From Sphingomonas dokdonensis (GTDB lineage: Bacteria; Pseudomonadota; Alphaproteobacteria; Sphingomonadales; Sphingomonadaceae), in NCBI RefSeq assembly GCF_002197685.1, contig NZ_NBBI01000001.1, positions 248,001 through 312,000 of the forward strand: a stretch of 64,000 nt of DNA. The letters run 5' to 3'. The translations under genes and the position numbers were made by a program. Shown here piece by piece: positions 34,859 to 43,980 of the stretch (the first letter of the stretch is position 1; every line of letters starts with the position of its first letter). Below the pieces are notes generated by a model that saw only the letters and a program-made list of their open reading frames with translations, was not told the origin of the DNA and made no database searches.

Positions 34859-35347
34859 GTGTCCGACGTGCTGATCCTCACCACCGGTGGGACGATCGAC
34901 AAGCTCTATTTCGATGCGCTGAGCACCTATCAGATCGGCGAAAGCGTGGTGGATCGCGTGCTTCGCACCGCTCAGGTAAAGCTGCCGTATCGCGTGGCCG
35001 AGGTGCTACGAAAGGACAGTCTGGAACTGACCGATGACGACCGTGCGCTGATCGCTCAGACGGTGGCGGATGCGCCCGAGCGCCGCGTCATCATCACGCA
35101 CGGCACCGATACGATGACGCATACGGCGCAGGCGCTGGCCGGGCTTCGGGGCAAGACGATCGTGCTGGTCGGTGCACTGGCGCCGGCGCGTTTCGCCGAG
35201 AGCGATGCGACCTTCAACCTCGGCATGGCGCTTGCGACGGCGCAAGTCGCCGCACCCGGCGTGTGGATCGCGATGAACGGGACGATCTTTGACGGACTGC
35301 GAGTGCGCAAAGATCGCGCGGCAAACGCCTTTGTGGCGGTAGACTAG
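34859..35347 (+). CDS. single-domain asparaginase-like protein
   Basis: A 162-residue protein equal to only the N-terminal domain of type I/II L-asparaginases. LTTGGTIDKLYFD carries the first catalytic threonine and VIITHGTDTMTHTAQAL the second (TGTDT-type, here HGTDT). The C-terminal domain (another 150 residues) is absent, and no remnant follows before the convergent gene. GTG 34859 with AAGGAGA eight bases upstream is preferred to ATG 34823. Short stand-alone proteins of this type are widespread in proteobacteria, so it is a family and not a fresh truncation. Activity is unknown. Confidence 0.85.
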   Translation: MSDVLILTTGGTIDKLYFDALSTYQIGESVVDRVLRTAQVKLPYRVAEVLRKDSLELTDDDRALIAQTVADAPERRVIITHGTDTMTHTAQALAGLRGKTIVLVGALAPARFAESDATFNLGMALATAQVAAPGVWIAMNGTIFDGLRVRKDRAANAFVAVD

Positions 35348-35365
35348 GCGATCACGAGCGAGGGG

Positions 35366-35386
35366 GGCGGGCGCCCTGCACCCGCC
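35366..35386. terminator. terminator-like hairpin between convergent genes
   Basis: GGCGGG (35366-35371) and CCCGCC (35381-35386) pair around a nine-base loop, between the asparaginase-like and exported-protein stops. There is no T run. Confidence 0.35.
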
Positions 35387-35443
35387 GTTCTGAAAAGCGC
35401 GCGGTCTAGGCGGCTGGTGCGTATTCGCGCCGGCCGCAGCAGA

Positions 35444-36148
35444 TCAGCGTTGCGCGAGGCTCACAGCGGCGATCGGCTCCGGGAAATCGAGTGCGCCACA
35501 CTTTTTCGTCTGCCACTCGCCGCGCTTTGACCAGCAAACATTATCGAGGTTGGGCACGCGCGAGCTCGCATGGAACGAGCGCGGGAACAACTGCTCGCCC
35601 CATGGCGACAGGCTGTTGCGCAGCTCGCGCATCTTTTCCTGCGCCAGCGTGCCGAAGCTGCCGCGCGGCGTGTAGAGCGAAGCACGCCCGATCTTCGCCG
35701 CCGTCTGGCAGAAATTATACTGCGACGACACGGCGTTGAAGCTGGAATAGGTACGCGTACCGAACTGATCGAGCGCCGACTGGCCGGCCTTGGCGCTGGC
35801 GTTGGTGCGTTTGAAATAGGCGGTCAGCGTGTCGTAGGTGTCCTTCAACTCCGCGCGATGATCGGTCAGCACGGCGTTGTAATTGTCCACGGCAAGCAGC
35901 GTCGGCTCGAACTGGCATTGCAGCGCCGCGACGTTCAGCGCCGCGCGCAGCGTCCAGGCCAGCCCGGCCTTTACTTCCTTTTCGGTCGCGCCCGGCAGCG
36001 GCTGCGCGATGCCCGGTTCATCCCCGCGCACAACAGTGCCGGACAAATCCTTGGACTTCATGAAAAATTGTGCGGATGCAGGTGCCGATCCCACCATCGC
36101 GGCTGCTGCCAAGCCAAGCCCGACGAACCGCAACCCAACCATTCTCAT
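35444..36148 (-). CDS. exported protein of unknown function
   Basis: A 234-residue secreted protein. The signal peptide (RFVGLGLAAAAMVGSAPASA) is followed by helical sequence with AALNVAALQCQFEPTLLAVDNYNAVLTDHR and a TYSSFNAVSSQYNFCQTAAKIG segment; the four cysteines (Q-C-Q, F-C-Q, V-C-W, K-C-G) may form disulfides. I do not recognise a family. GGGGGAA lies before ATG 36148, which decides the start against the longer frame to 36217. Confidence 0.75.
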   Translation of the reverse strand: MRMVGLRFVGLGLAAAAMVGSAPASAQFFMKSKDLSGTVVRGDEPGIAQPLPGATEKEVKAGLAWTLRAALNVAALQCQFEPTLLAVDNYNAVLTDHRAELKDTYDTLTAYFKRTNASAKAGQSALDQFGTRTYSSFNAVSSQYNFCQTAAKIGRASLYTPRGSFGTLAQEKMRELRNSLSPWGEQLFPRSFHASSRVPNLDNVCWSKRGEWQTKKCGALDFPEPIAAVSLAQR

Positions 36149-36256
36149 GATATTCCCCCGACGCAACGTGCGGGATTCATACGCGTTTTCTCGGAATCCG
36201 CCAAGACCGTTCGTCATCTCGATCGCACATTCGGGCGCTACGACGAGCGGCAGACA

Positions 36257-36288
36257 CGAAAAGGGCCGCCCGGTCGCCCGGGCAGCCC
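36257..36288 (-). terminator. rho-independent terminator after the Met-rich lipoprotein gene
   Basis: On the minus strand an 11-base stem (arms 36278-36288 and 36263-36273, one T-G pair, GCGA loop) is followed by TTTTC (36262-36258). It lies 28 bases past the stop of the small lipoprotein gene. Confidence 0.85.
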
Positions 36289-36316
36289 CTTGAACTCCGA
36301 TAAATCGAAGCGACGA

Positions 36317-36568
36317 TTACATCGCGTTCGTGGAGTTCATCATCATCATGTCGTTCGACATCATGGTGTCGTTCGCCATCATGCCGTCGTTCATTGCGCC
36401 GTCAACCGCCGTCATGTTGTCGGTCATGGTGTCCATGCCCTCGGTCGCGTTCATGTCGGTGATGGTGGTGTTGTCGACCGTGGTTTCGGTCTGCGAGCCG
36501 CAAGCCGAAACGGCGAGTGCAGCTGCGGCAATGGCCGAACCAGCCAGGATCTTCGAGATAGCACGCAT
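36317..36568 (-). CDS. small methionine/asparagine-rich lipoprotein
   Basis: An 83-residue protein. The signal peptide ends in the lipobox AVSAC (Cys23), so the mature form is a lipid-anchored 61-residue peptide made of Thr, Asn, Asp and Met, with runs MNDGMMANDTMMSNDMMMMN; 18 of the 61 mature residues are Met. AGGGAG before the start supports translation. A strong terminator follows, so it is a single-gene transcript. Met clusters can bind Cu(I) or scavenge oxidants, but nothing here proves it. I do not recognise a family with a known role. Confidence 0.75.
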   Translation of the reverse strand: MRAISKILAGSAIAAAALAVSACGSQTETTVDNTTITDMNATEGMDTMTDNMTAVDGAMNDGMMANDTMMSNDMMMMNSTNAM

Positions 36569-36656
36569 GGAAAGCTCCCTAGAAAGTGGATTTGGACGGC
36601 GGACGGATCCTTAATACCCAAATCAGAGTGGATATTAGTCACAGAACGCCGCCCCC

Positions 36657-37322
36657 TCAAGCCTCGTTTTCACGCTCACAAGTAAGGCTATCGAGGAAAG
36701 CGCCGGACGTTAACGCCAGCGCGGCGTCAAAGGTTTCCATGGCATGGCTCGCGCCCAGCGCCTGCGCGCTTGTAACGGGGTATTCGGCGAGGCCGCACGG
36801 CACGATCCCGCCGAAGTGCGACAGGTCCGGCGACAGGTTCACCGAGAAGCCGTGCATGGTGATCCAGCGGCGCACGCGCACGCCGATCGCGCCGATCTTC
36901 GCCTCCTGCCCGCTTGCATCATGCGTCCAGATGCCGACGCGGCCCGGCGCGCGAAAAGCGGAAATGCCCATTTCGCCCAGCGCGGCGATCACCCAGCCTT
37001 CCAGCGCATGGACGTAGCAGCGCACGTCGCGCCCGCGCTTGGCGAGGTTCAGCACCAGATAGCCGATCCGCTGACCAGGCCCATGATAGGTGTACCGTCC
37101 GCCGCGTCCCGCCGCGACCACCGGAAAGCGCGGGTCGATCAGCTCCGCGCTATCGGCACTGGTGCCGGCGGTATAAACCGGCGGATGTTCCAGCAACCAG
37201 ACCAGCTCGCCCGCACTGCCCGCCGAAACGGCGTTGGCCCGCGCCTCCATTTCGGCAAGCGCTGCGGCATAATCGGTCAGCCCAGGGCTCGTCCGCCATT
37301 CGATATCGTGGATGTCGGTCAC
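36657..37322 (-). CDS. lipB: octanoyl-[acyl carrier protein]-protein octanoyltransferase
   Basis: A 221-residue enzyme that moves octanoate from ACP to lipoyl domains such as that of PdhC. Seen are [59 protein letters not shown] (conserved Lys) and [15 protein letters not shown] with the catalytic Cys. The start is most likely GTG 37322 ([15 protein letters not shown]); the frame continues to 37403. It is divergent from the membrane-protein pair. Confidence 0.94.
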   Translation of the reverse strand: MTDIHDIEWRTSPGLTDYAAALAEMEARANAVSAGSAGELVWLLEHPPVYTAGTSADSAELIDPRFPVVAAGRGGRYTYHGPGQRIGYLVLNLAKRGRDVRCYVHALEGWVIAALGEMGISAFRAPGRVGIWTHDASGQEAKIGAIGVRVRRWITMHGFSVNLSPDLSHFGGIVPCGLAEYPVTSAQALGASHAMETFDAALALTSGAFLDSLTCERENEA

Positions 37323-37411
37323 CCAACGGCAGATGTGGCGGGCGGAGGCGATTGGCAAGCTGCCACCCGATCGGGTAGCGTCCCGGCCATGAAATATAGG
37401 CAAGATAGACC

Positions 37412-38224
37412 ATGATCAGCATTGGCGAGATTTGGGATCGCACGATGCGCGTGATTGCAGGGCGGCTCGGCATCCTGCTGACCCTGGCGTTTCTGCTGAT
37501 GATCGTCCCGCCGGTCGTCCAGGCGGCATTGGAGACGGTCGAGGGTACGTCATTCGGCCTGCGATCTGCGCAGCTGGCGGTGTCGCTGATCGTATTCCTC
37601 GCCGCGTCGATGGCGATGATCGCGATGACGGCGGTGGCGAGCGATCCGGCGGTCGATCGGGAGGCGGCGCTCGCCGCTGGGCGCGCCCGGCTCGGCCCGT
37701 TCATCGGCGTGTCGCTGGTCGTTGGCCTGGCATTTGGCTTGGCGGTTCTGCCCGGTGCGGTGCTGCTGGGCATGGCGCGCTTCGATCTGGCGCAGGCGCG
37801 ACTGGCCGGTTCGCAGGAGGGCGTGAACCTCGTGCTGCTCGGCTTTGGCTTGCTGTATTTTCTGGTGCTGTTGCCCGTGATGCTGTGGGTTGCTGCACGG
37901 CTGGTGCCGCTGGGCGCGGTGATCGTGAACGAACGTCGCGGCGTCGGTGCGATCCGGCGATCGTTCGTCCTGACCCGCGGGACGGGCATGAAGCTGATGG
38001 GCGTGCTGATCCTTTACGTGGTGGTGTTCCTGGTGGTCCTGACGGCAGCGACGTCGGTGATCGGCATCGTCGCACGCTTGCTTGCCGGCAGTAACGGCGC
38101 AACGGTCGTGGCGCTGGCCGTTGCTTTGGCGACGGCGCTGGTCACCGCGGCGTTCAGCGTTCTACAGGCGGTCTTTGCGGCACAATTCTACCTCGCCGCG
38201 CAAGAGGCGCACGACCCGGCATGA
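37412..38224 (+). CDS. integral membrane protein of unknown function
   Basis: A 270-residue protein with about six helices. The start [23 protein letters not shown] and the later [36 protein letters not shown] (W-x-x-A/V-R-L-x-x-x...R-S-x-x-L-T-x-G) match the loose 'glycerophosphoryl diester phosphodiesterase membrane domain' pattern, which marks a family without a known reaction. It overlaps the next gene by four bases (ATGA), and that gene has the same layout. Confidence 0.7.
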   Translation: MISIGEIWDRTMRVIAGRLGILLTLAFLLMIVPPVVQAALETVEGTSFGLRSAQLAVSLIVFLAASMAMIAMTAVASDPAVDREAALAAGRARLGPFIGVSLVVGLAFGLAVLPGAVLLGMARFDLAQARLAGSQEGVNLVLLGFGLLYFLVLLPVMLWVAARLVPLGAVIVNERRGVGAIRRSFVLTRGTGMKLMGVLILYVVVFLVVLTAATSVIGIVARLLAGSNGATVVALAVALATALVTAAFSVLQAVFAAQFYLAAQEAHDPA

Positions 38225-38967
38225 CCATTACCTTTGCCCGCCTGCTGGCGGATGGCTGGGCCGTCTTCCGGCGGGAGGCCGAACTCGTGCTCGCGCTGGC
38301 CGGCGCGCTGATTTTCTTGCCGGCACTTGCGGTCCAGCTGCTGTGCGATCCCATGCCGCCGCTGCCCGCGCAGCCGTCCGACGAAGCGGTGATGACACGT
38401 TGGGTGGAGGCGGTGTCGATCTGGGGGCAGGGCAACGCCATCTGGTATTTGCTGGCGGATGTGGTCGGCATGGTGGGCCTCGCCGCCATCGCCGTGCTGC
38501 TCGTGGTGCCCGGCCGCCTGACGGTGAACGAAAGCCTCGCCGTGGTGATGCGCCGTCTTGGGCGGTTCGTCCTGCTCAACCTGCTCGTCGCCATTCCGGT
38601 GGGCCTTGGCATGTGGCTTTTCATCCTGCCCGGCCTGTATCTGCAGGCGCGGCTGATCGCGGCCGTGCCGGTCGTGGCAGGGGAGAGCGCGCAGAGCGCC
38701 GCACGCGCACTCGGCCGCAGCTGGCGGTTGACGGCGCCGGTCGGTTGGGCGGCGCTGGGCGCGGTGGTGATGCTGTTTATGGCGCAATGGCTGGCGATCA
38801 GCCCGCTGTTCTCGTTCGATGCCTGGCTGCGTCAGCCCGGGCACGACAATCCGTTCCTGATCGCGCTGGTCGCGGCGCTCCTGTCGGGCGCCGGTACGAT
38901 CTACAATGTCGGATTGCTGATGCTCGGCGTAGCGACTTACCGGCGGTTCGCCAGCAAGGGGATGTGA
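38221..38967 (+). CDS. integral membrane protein, likely paralogue of its neighbour
   Basis: A 248-residue protein with five or six helices. RLLADGWAVFRREAELVLALAGALIFLP resembles the start of the preceding gene's product, and YLQARLIAAVPVVAGESAQSAARALGRSWRLTAPVG is the same R-L-x-x-x-x-P-x-V...A-L-x-R-S-W-x-L-T motif. The two genes overlap by four bases and probably encode partners of a membrane complex of unknown function. The end overlaps the convergent acetyltransferase gene by 31 bases. Confidence 0.7.
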   Translation: MTITFARLLADGWAVFRREAELVLALAGALIFLPALAVQLLCDPMPPLPAQPSDEAVMTRWVEAVSIWGQGNAIWYLLADVVGMVGLAAIAVLLVVPGRLTVNESLAVVMRRLGRFVLLNLLVAIPVGLGMWLFILPGLYLQARLIAAVPVVAGESAQSAARALGRSWRLTAPVGWAALGAVVMLFMAQWLAISPLFSFDAWLRQPGHDNPFLIALVAALLSGAGTIYNVGLLMLGVATYRRFASKGM

Positions 38968-39530
38968 GGCGCGAGATCAGCCGGCAGCAACCCGGCGATC
39001 CGCGGATCGGCAAACGTCTCGACCGTGCGCTTGATCGCGACAAATCCCTGTGCACGATAGAAGTTTAGCGCCGACGGATGGTCCAGCGTGCAGGTATGCA
39101 CCACGACGCGCGCTACGCCGGGGCGCCAGCAGCGCGCCATCGCCTCGCTCATCAGCCAGCGCCCGTGGCCATGCCCCGCCAGCTCGGGGATCAGGCCGAA
39201 ATAGGATAGCTCGCACGCAGCGTCATGACGAAAGTCGAGCTCCACCATGCCCACCTCGATCCCCCTCGGATCGGTGGCGGCATAGATCTCGATCGCCGGA
39301 TCGTGGATGATCGCCAGCAAGTCATCCTCCGGCATCGCCAGCCGCGAAAACCACAGCCACGGCGCGCCGATCCGGCGGAACAAGGCGCGGTACGCGTCGG
39401 CGCTCGGCCGTGCCCAGCGGTTCAGCCGAAAGGGCGAGGGCGGCAGCGGCCGCAACGGCGGCTTGCGGGTCATCTCCAGCGTGGTGACGATCGTCGCCAG
39501 CTGGTCGTCGGGAACCGCGGTCAGGCCCAT
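38937..39530 (-). CDS. GNAT family N-acetyltransferase
   Basis: A 197-residue acyltransferase. CELSYFGLIPELAGHGHGRWLMSEAMARCW is motif A (acetyl-CoA loop G-H-G-H-G-R) and RVVVHTCTLDHPSALNFYRAQGF motif B. Its start overlaps the hemF stop by 10 bases, so it is translated after hemF. The substrate is unknown. Confidence 0.88.
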   Translation of the reverse strand: MGLTAVPDDQLATIVTTLEMTRKPPLRPLPPSPFRLNRWARPSADAYRALFRRIGAPWLWFSRLAMPEDDLLAIIHDPAIEIYAATDPRGIEVGMVELDFRHDAACELSYFGLIPELAGHGHGRWLMSEAMARCWRPGVARVVVHTCTLDHPSALNFYRAQGFVAIKRTVETFADPRIAGLLPADLAPHIPLLANRR

Positions 39531-40363
39531 GTCGCGACTGGGGGCAGGCTCATCAGGATCGCATCGATGTTGCCGCCCGTCTTCAGACCGAACAACGTGC
39601 CCCGATCATACACCAGGTTGAATTCGGCATAGCGCCCGCGCCATTCGTTGCGCTGCGCGATATCCTGATCGGTGAAGGGCATGTTCATGCGCCGACGCAC
39701 GATTCGCGGATAAGCGTCGAGAAACGCACGCCCGACATCCTGGGTGAAGGCAAAGTTATCGGCGAAGTCACCCTCGAGGTGATCGTAGAAAATGCCGCCG
39801 ACACCGCGATGCACCTTGCGATGCGGAATGTAGAAATACTCGTCCGCCCATTCCTTGAACCGCGGGTAATGTGCGGCATCATGCGCGTCGCAGGCGTTTT
39901 TCAGCGTGGCGTGAAAGTCGTCCGTGTCCTCGTCGATCGGCAGCGGCGGGTTCAGATCCGCCCCGCCGCCGAACCACCGCTTGGTAGTCGCCAAGAACCG
40001 CGTGTTCATGTGCACCGCCGGCACATGCGGGTTCGCCATATGCGCGACCAGGCTGATCCCGGTGGCAAAGAAGCTGGGATCCTCGGCCGCGCCGTGAATT
40101 GTCTTGCCGAACTCGCCCTCGAACCGGCCGCCCACCGTGGACACGTTGACGCCGACCTTCTCGAAGACGCGACCCTTCATCACCCCGCGCACGCCGCCGC
40201 CGCCGGGCGCGCCCGAACTGTCGTGGCGGTCCCACGGCGTATACACGAACGCGGCCGTCGACCCGGCCTCGCGCTCGATCGCCTCGAACTCGGCGCAGAT
40301 GCGATCGCGCAGTTCCTCGAACCAGGTGCGGGCGACGGTTTGCTCGGTGTCCAGCGTGATCAT
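39521..40363 (-). CDS. hemF: oxygen-dependent coproporphyrinogen III oxidase
   Basis: A 280-residue enzyme of haem synthesis that decarboxylates coproporphyrinogen III with O2. GVRGVMKGRVFEKVGVNVSTVGG, HANPHVPAVHMNTRF-like segment (MANPHVPAVHMNTRFL), WFGGGADLNPPLPID, RGVGGIFYDHLEG and NLVYDRGTLFGLKTGGNIDAILMSLPP are all family signatures. The N-terminus is standard length. The oxygen-independent-like HemW is encoded at 62.6 kb. Confidence 0.96.
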   Translation of the reverse strand: MITLDTEQTVARTWFEELRDRICAEFEAIEREAGSTAAFVYTPWDRHDSSGAPGGGGVRGVMKGRVFEKVGVNVSTVGGRFEGEFGKTIHGAAEDPSFFATGISLVAHMANPHVPAVHMNTRFLATTKRWFGGGADLNPPLPIDEDTDDFHATLKNACDAHDAAHYPRFKEWADEYFYIPHRKVHRGVGGIFYDHLEGDFADNFAFTQDVGRAFLDAYPRIVRRRMNMPFTDQDIAQRNEWRGRYAEFNLVYDRGTLFGLKTGGNIDAILMSLPPVATWA

Positions 40364-40432
40364 GGCGGGCTGATACGGGCTGGCAGGTCCGGCTGTCGAG
40401 ATGCCGATCGCCGCTACGTCAGCCTCGGCCTC

Positions 40433-40888
40433 TCACGGGATCGCTCGCATGCCGCTTGTCTGTCGAAGTGATTCGGCCAGCATGATGCCCGCGCTCACCG
40501 CGACGTTGAGCGAGCGAAAGCCCGGTTGAAGCGGGATGCGCACCGCCAGATCCGCCGCGGCATGGACATGGTCGGGCACGCCGGCGCTCTCGCTGCCGAA
40601 CAGCAGAACGTCATCGGGCTGAAAGCGTGCCGCCCACAGATCAACGGCGCCGCGCGTGGTAGCGAGAATCAGCCGGCCGTGCCGCGCGGCATTGAAAGCC
40701 TGCCAGTCGGCGTGGCGGGTAACCTGCGCTGAGCCGGCATAATCCATCGCCGATCGACGAAATGCACGGTCGCTCCAGGGGAAGCCCATCGGCTCGATCA
40801 GGTCGACGGGGGTGCCGAAACATGTGGCTGTTCGCACGATGGTTCCGACGTTTCCGGCGATGTCCGGCTCAAACAAAGCGATGCGCAT
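40433..40888 (-). CDS. trmL: tRNA (cytidine(34)-2'-O)-methyltransferase TrmL
   Basis: A 151-residue SPOUT methyltransferase that modifies the wobble base of tRNA-Leu. MRIALFEPDIAGNVGTIVRTATCFG is the family start, LLFGSESAGVP motif 2 and RIPLQPGFRSLNVAVSAGIMLAE motif 3 with the SAM knot. It is in the direction of hemF, 69 bases upstream of it. Confidence 0.93.
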   Translation of the reverse strand: MRIALFEPDIAGNVGTIVRTATCFGTPVDLIEPMGFPWSDRAFRRSAMDYAGSAQVTRHADWQAFNAARHGRLILATTRGAVDLWAARFQPDDVLLFGSESAGVPDHVHAAADLAVRIPLQPGFRSLNVAVSAGIMLAESLRQTSGMRAIP

Positions 40889-40980
40889 CGGTGCCCTTTA
40901 TCCTGCCCGAGCATCGCCAACGGGATGAAGGCTGGATGAACCAAGGCAAAAATCACCATTGGCAGGGCGGGGGTGCGCAG

Positions 40981-41037
40981 CTATCAACCCGCCGACCCCG
41001 CGGGTAAAGGGGGGTTTTCAGGCGGGCGTCGGGGGAG
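40981..41037 (+). promoter_or_regulatory. petA leader with hairpin and CGACCCC-TAAAG-TTTTC motif
   Basis: In the 200-base space before petA, ACCCGC/GCGGGT can pair around CGACCCC, followed by TAAAG, GGGGG and TTTTC. The order CGACCCC, five bases, TAAAG, four or five bases, TTTTC recurs before the threonine dehydratase gene at 31.98 kb. It may be a regulatory RNA or operator; the 50 bases between it and petA hold no gene. Confidence 0.35.
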
Positions 41038-41088
41038 GCTCTTTCCATTTGCGCTCCCCGCCGGGGCCGGTTGGACAAGGGTTGGTGA

Positions 41089-41673
41089 ATGGCGACGGTC
41101 GACAACACAGTTACTCCGGGCGATTATCCCGCCCGTCATGAAGAGGACGGGCATGATCCCCGTCGCCGCGATTTCATCAATATCGCTGCCGTGGCCTGGG
41201 CCGGTGTCGGCGCAGGCGTCATCGTTCTGCCGCTCATCAATCAGATGAACCCGTCGGCGGACGTGCTCGCGCTATCCACGACCGAGGTCGACATCAGCAA
41301 GATCGAGCCGGGGCAGGCGATCAAATCCACCTTCCGCAAGCAGCCGCTGTTTGTGCGCAATCTGACGCCCAAGGAGATTGCGGAGGCCGATGCGGTGCCG
41401 GTCAGCTCGCTGCGCGATCCGCAGACGCTGGAAGAGCGCACCAAGGTCGGCAAGAAGAACTGGCTCATCACGCTGGGCGTCTGCACCCACCTCGGCTGCG
41501 TGCCGCTGGGCGCGGGCGAGGGCGAGAACAAGGGGCCGTTCGGCGGTTATTTCTGCCCGTGCCACGGGTCGGCCTATGATACGGCCGGTCGCATTCGCCA
41601 GGGTCCTGCACCGAGCAACCTGCACGTTCCCGATTACGCATTCACGTCCGACACTGTCGTGACGGTCGGTTGA
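41089..41673 (+). CDS. petA: ubiquinol-cytochrome c reductase, Rieske iron-sulfur subunit
   Basis: A 194-residue subunit of the bc1 complex. [24 protein letters not shown] is a twin-arginine signal anchor; CTHLGC (Cys132, His134, Cys137) and CPCH (Cys156, Cys158, His159) ligate the 2Fe-2S cluster and the disulfide. First gene of petABC, with 11 and 24 base gaps to the following genes. It transfers an electron from ubiquinol to cytochrome c1 on the periplasmic side of the inner membrane. Confidence 0.97.
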   Translation: MATVDNTVTPGDYPARHEEDGHDPRRRDFINIAAVAWAGVGAGVIVLPLINQMNPSADVLALSTTEVDISKIEPGQAIKSTFRKQPLFVRNLTPKEIAEADAVPVSSLRDPQTLEERTKVGKKNWLITLGVCTHLGCVPLGAGEGENKGPFGGYFCPCHGSAYDTAGRIRQGPAPSNLHVPDYAFTSDTVVTVG

Positions 41674-41684
41674 GGTAGCACGAG

Positions 41685-42971
41685 ATGAGCTTTCCCTGGG
41701 CCAAGCATTATGAGCCAAAGCAGCCGCTGATGCGGTGGATGGACGAGAAGCTGCCGCTGCCGCGCCTCGTCTACAACGCTGTCGGCGCCGGCTATCCGGT
41801 GCCGCGCAACCTCAACTATTTCTGGAACTTCGGCGTGCTCGCCGGCGTCGCACTGGTGTGCCAGATCGTCACCGGCATCGTGCTGGCGATGCATTATGGC
41901 GCCAACGCGCTGGTCGCGTTCGGCTCGGTCGAGCACATCATGCGCGACGTGAACGGCGGCTGGTTCCTGCGTTATGCGCACGCCAACGGCGCCTCCATGT
42001 TCCTCGCCGTGGTGTATATCCACATCGGTCGCGGCCTTTATTACGGCTCGTACAAGGCGCCGCGCGAGATGGTGTGGCTGCTCGGCGTTGTGATCTTCCT
42101 GCTCATGATGGCCACCGCCTTCATGGGGTACGTGCTGCCGTGGGGCCAGATGAGCTTCTGGGGCGCGCAGGTGATCACTGGCTTCTTCTCGGCCATTCCG
42201 TTGGTTGGCGAGCCGATCCGCATCCTGTTGCTGGGCGGCTATGCGCCGGACAATGCCGCGCTGAACCGCTTCTTCTCGCTGCACTATCTGCTGCCGTTCG
42301 TGATCGCAGGTGTCATCATCCTGCACATCTGGGCGCTGCACATCCCGGGTTCGAACAACCCGACCGGCGTTGACGTGAAGGGCGAACAGGACACGGTGCC
42401 GTTCCACCCGTATTACACGGCCAAGGACGGTGTCGGCGTTGCGGTGTTCTTCCTGATCTTCGCCGCGCTGATCTTCTTCTCGCCGAACCTGCTGGGTCAC
42501 CCGGACAATTACATCGAGGCGAATCCGCTCTCGACGCCTGCGCACATCGTGCCCGAATGGTACTTCCTGCCGTTCTACGCGATCCTGAAGAGCTTCACCG
42601 CGGATTTCATCCTGACGGGCAAGCTGTGGGGCGTGCTGGCGATGTTCGGCTCGATCCTGCTGCTGTTCTTCCTGCCGTGGTTGGACTCGTCGCCGGTGCG
42701 TTCGGCCAACTATCGCCCGACCTATCGCTGGTTCCTCGTCGTCCTGCTCGTCGACGTGCTGATCCTGGGGTATATCGGTGGTGCAGAGGCATCGGCACGC
42801 AACGTCATCATCGGTCAGATCGCGACGGCATATTACTTCGCGCACTTCCTGATCATCCTGCCGCTCGTTTCGCGTACGGAGCGTCCGCGCCCGCTGCCGA
42901 ATTCGATCACCGAAGCGGTGCTCGCCAAGCATGGCGGGACGTCGCCTGCCCAAACCGCGCTGGCGCACTGA
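41685..42971 (+). CDS. petB: ubiquinol-cytochrome c reductase, cytochrome b subunit
   Basis: A 428-residue, eight-helix membrane subunit. [23 protein letters not shown] and [25 protein letters not shown] bring haem-ligating His residues and the Qo-site region; [18 protein letters not shown] has the next His pair, and [17 protein letters not shown] the P-E-W-Y loop of the quinol oxidation site. Length and order are standard for alphaproteobacteria with unfused cytochrome b. Confidence 0.97.
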   Translation: MSFPWAKHYEPKQPLMRWMDEKLPLPRLVYNAVGAGYPVPRNLNYFWNFGVLAGVALVCQIVTGIVLAMHYGANALVAFGSVEHIMRDVNGGWFLRYAHANGASMFLAVVYIHIGRGLYYGSYKAPREMVWLLGVVIFLLMMATAFMGYVLPWGQMSFWGAQVITGFFSAIPLVGEPIRILLLGGYAPDNAALNRFFSLHYLLPFVIAGVIILHIWALHIPGSNNPTGVDVKGEQDTVPFHPYYTAKDGVGVAVFFLIFAALIFFSPNLLGHPDNYIEANPLSTPAHIVPEWYFLPFYAILKSFTADFILTGKLWGVLAMFGSILLLFFLPWLDSSPVRSANYRPTYRWFLVVLLVDVLILGYIGGAEASARNVIIGQIATAYYFAHFLIILPLVSRTERPRPLPNSITEAVLAKHGGTSPAQTALAH

Positions 42972-42995
42972 GCCGATACGGGGAAATAGAAGAAA

Positions 42996-43838
42996 ATGGT
43001 TCGTACCATCGCACTCCTGATCGGCGCGGGTTTCGTGTTCGTGCTCGGCATCGCGCTGTTCGGGACGGTTTCGACCGCGATCTCCGATCCGGCGCCGGAA
43101 ACCGCGGAACACGAGTTCCACTTGCATCCCAAGGACGCCCACCTTCCGTCGGCGGGCCTGGTCGGCAAGTTCGATCGCCAGCAGCTGCAGCGTGGCCTCA
43201 AGGTGTATCAGGAGGTTTGCGCCGCCTGCCACAGCCTGAAGTTCGTATCGTTCCGCGACTTCGAGCAGCTCGGTTACAGCGAGGGCCAGGTGAAGGCGCT
43301 CGCTCAGGCTTGGCCGATCGAGCAGCCGAGCGTGAACCCGGACACGGGCGAAGCCGCGACGCGCAAGAACATTCCGTCGGATCGCGTGCCGAGCCCGTAT
43401 CCGAACGAAGTGGCCGCACGCGCCGCGAACAACAACGCGCTGCCGCCCGATCTGTCGCTGATGACCAAGGCACGTCACGATGGCGCGAACTACGTCGCTT
43501 CGCTGCTGACCGGTTATCAGAACCAGCCGGCCGAGCTGCTGCGCAAGTTCCCGGACGCCAAGACGCCGACGGGGCTGCACTACAACCCGTATTTCGCCAA
43601 CCTCAACATCGCCATGCCGCCGCCGCTCACGTCGGACGGGCAGGTGACCTATGACGATGGTACGCAGCCGACCAAGCAGCAGATGGCGAACGACGTTGCC
43701 GCCTTCCTCACCTGGACAGCCGAACCGAACCTCGAATCGCGTCACGGCGCGGGTCTGGCGACGGTGATCTTCCTCGCGATCTTCGTCTTCCTGACGATCG
43801 GGGCGTATCGCAACGTGTGGCGGGGCGTGAAGCACTGA
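42996..43838 (+). CDS. petC: ubiquinol-cytochrome c reductase, cytochrome c1 subunit
   Basis: A 280-residue c-type cytochrome. N-terminal helix (IALLIGAGFVFVLGIALFG), haem motif CAACH (Cys75, Cys78, His79), then the NIAMPPPLTSDGQV segment with the axial Met, and a C-terminal anchor (GLATVIFLAIFVFLTIGAYRNVW) that keeps the haem domain in the periplasm. It ends the bc1 operon; a strong terminator follows within 31 bases. Confidence 0.97.
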   Translation: MVRTIALLIGAGFVFVLGIALFGTVSTAISDPAPETAEHEFHLHPKDAHLPSAGLVGKFDRQQLQRGLKVYQEVCAACHSLKFVSFRDFEQLGYSEGQVKALAQAWPIEQPSVNPDTGEAATRKNIPSDRVPSPYPNEVAARAANNNALPPDLSLMTKARHDGANYVASLLTGYQNQPAELLRKFPDAKTPTGLHYNPYFANLNIAMPPPLTSDGQVTYDDGTQPTKQQMANDVAAFLTWTAEPNLESRHGAGLATVIFLAIFVFLTIGAYRNVWRGVKH

Positions 43839-43869
43839 TCGCCCGCACGTCGATCTGACGGCTTAGAAC

Positions 43870-43904
43870 AAGGCCCCGTTCGCAGCCCGCGAGCGGGGCC
43901 TTTT
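43870..43904 (+). terminator. rho-independent terminator after petC
   Basis: The arms AAGGCCCCGTTCGC (43870-43883) and GCGAGCGGGGCCTT (43889-43902) pair over 14 bases with one mismatch-like T-G step and a five-base loop, followed by TT. It ends petABC. Confidence 0.9.
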
Positions 43905-43980
43905 CGTTGCGCCTCACTCGCGTGGTGGTTTCCAGCCGACGTGGTTGCCCGGCACGGGCTCGCAGGGCATGACCCATTCC

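Noticed and set aside
41634..43835. 733-codon open frame on the minus strand
   Set aside because: It is antisense to petB and petC, whose motifs are complete. The product is Arg/Asp/His-rich, typical of a GC-rich shadow frame.
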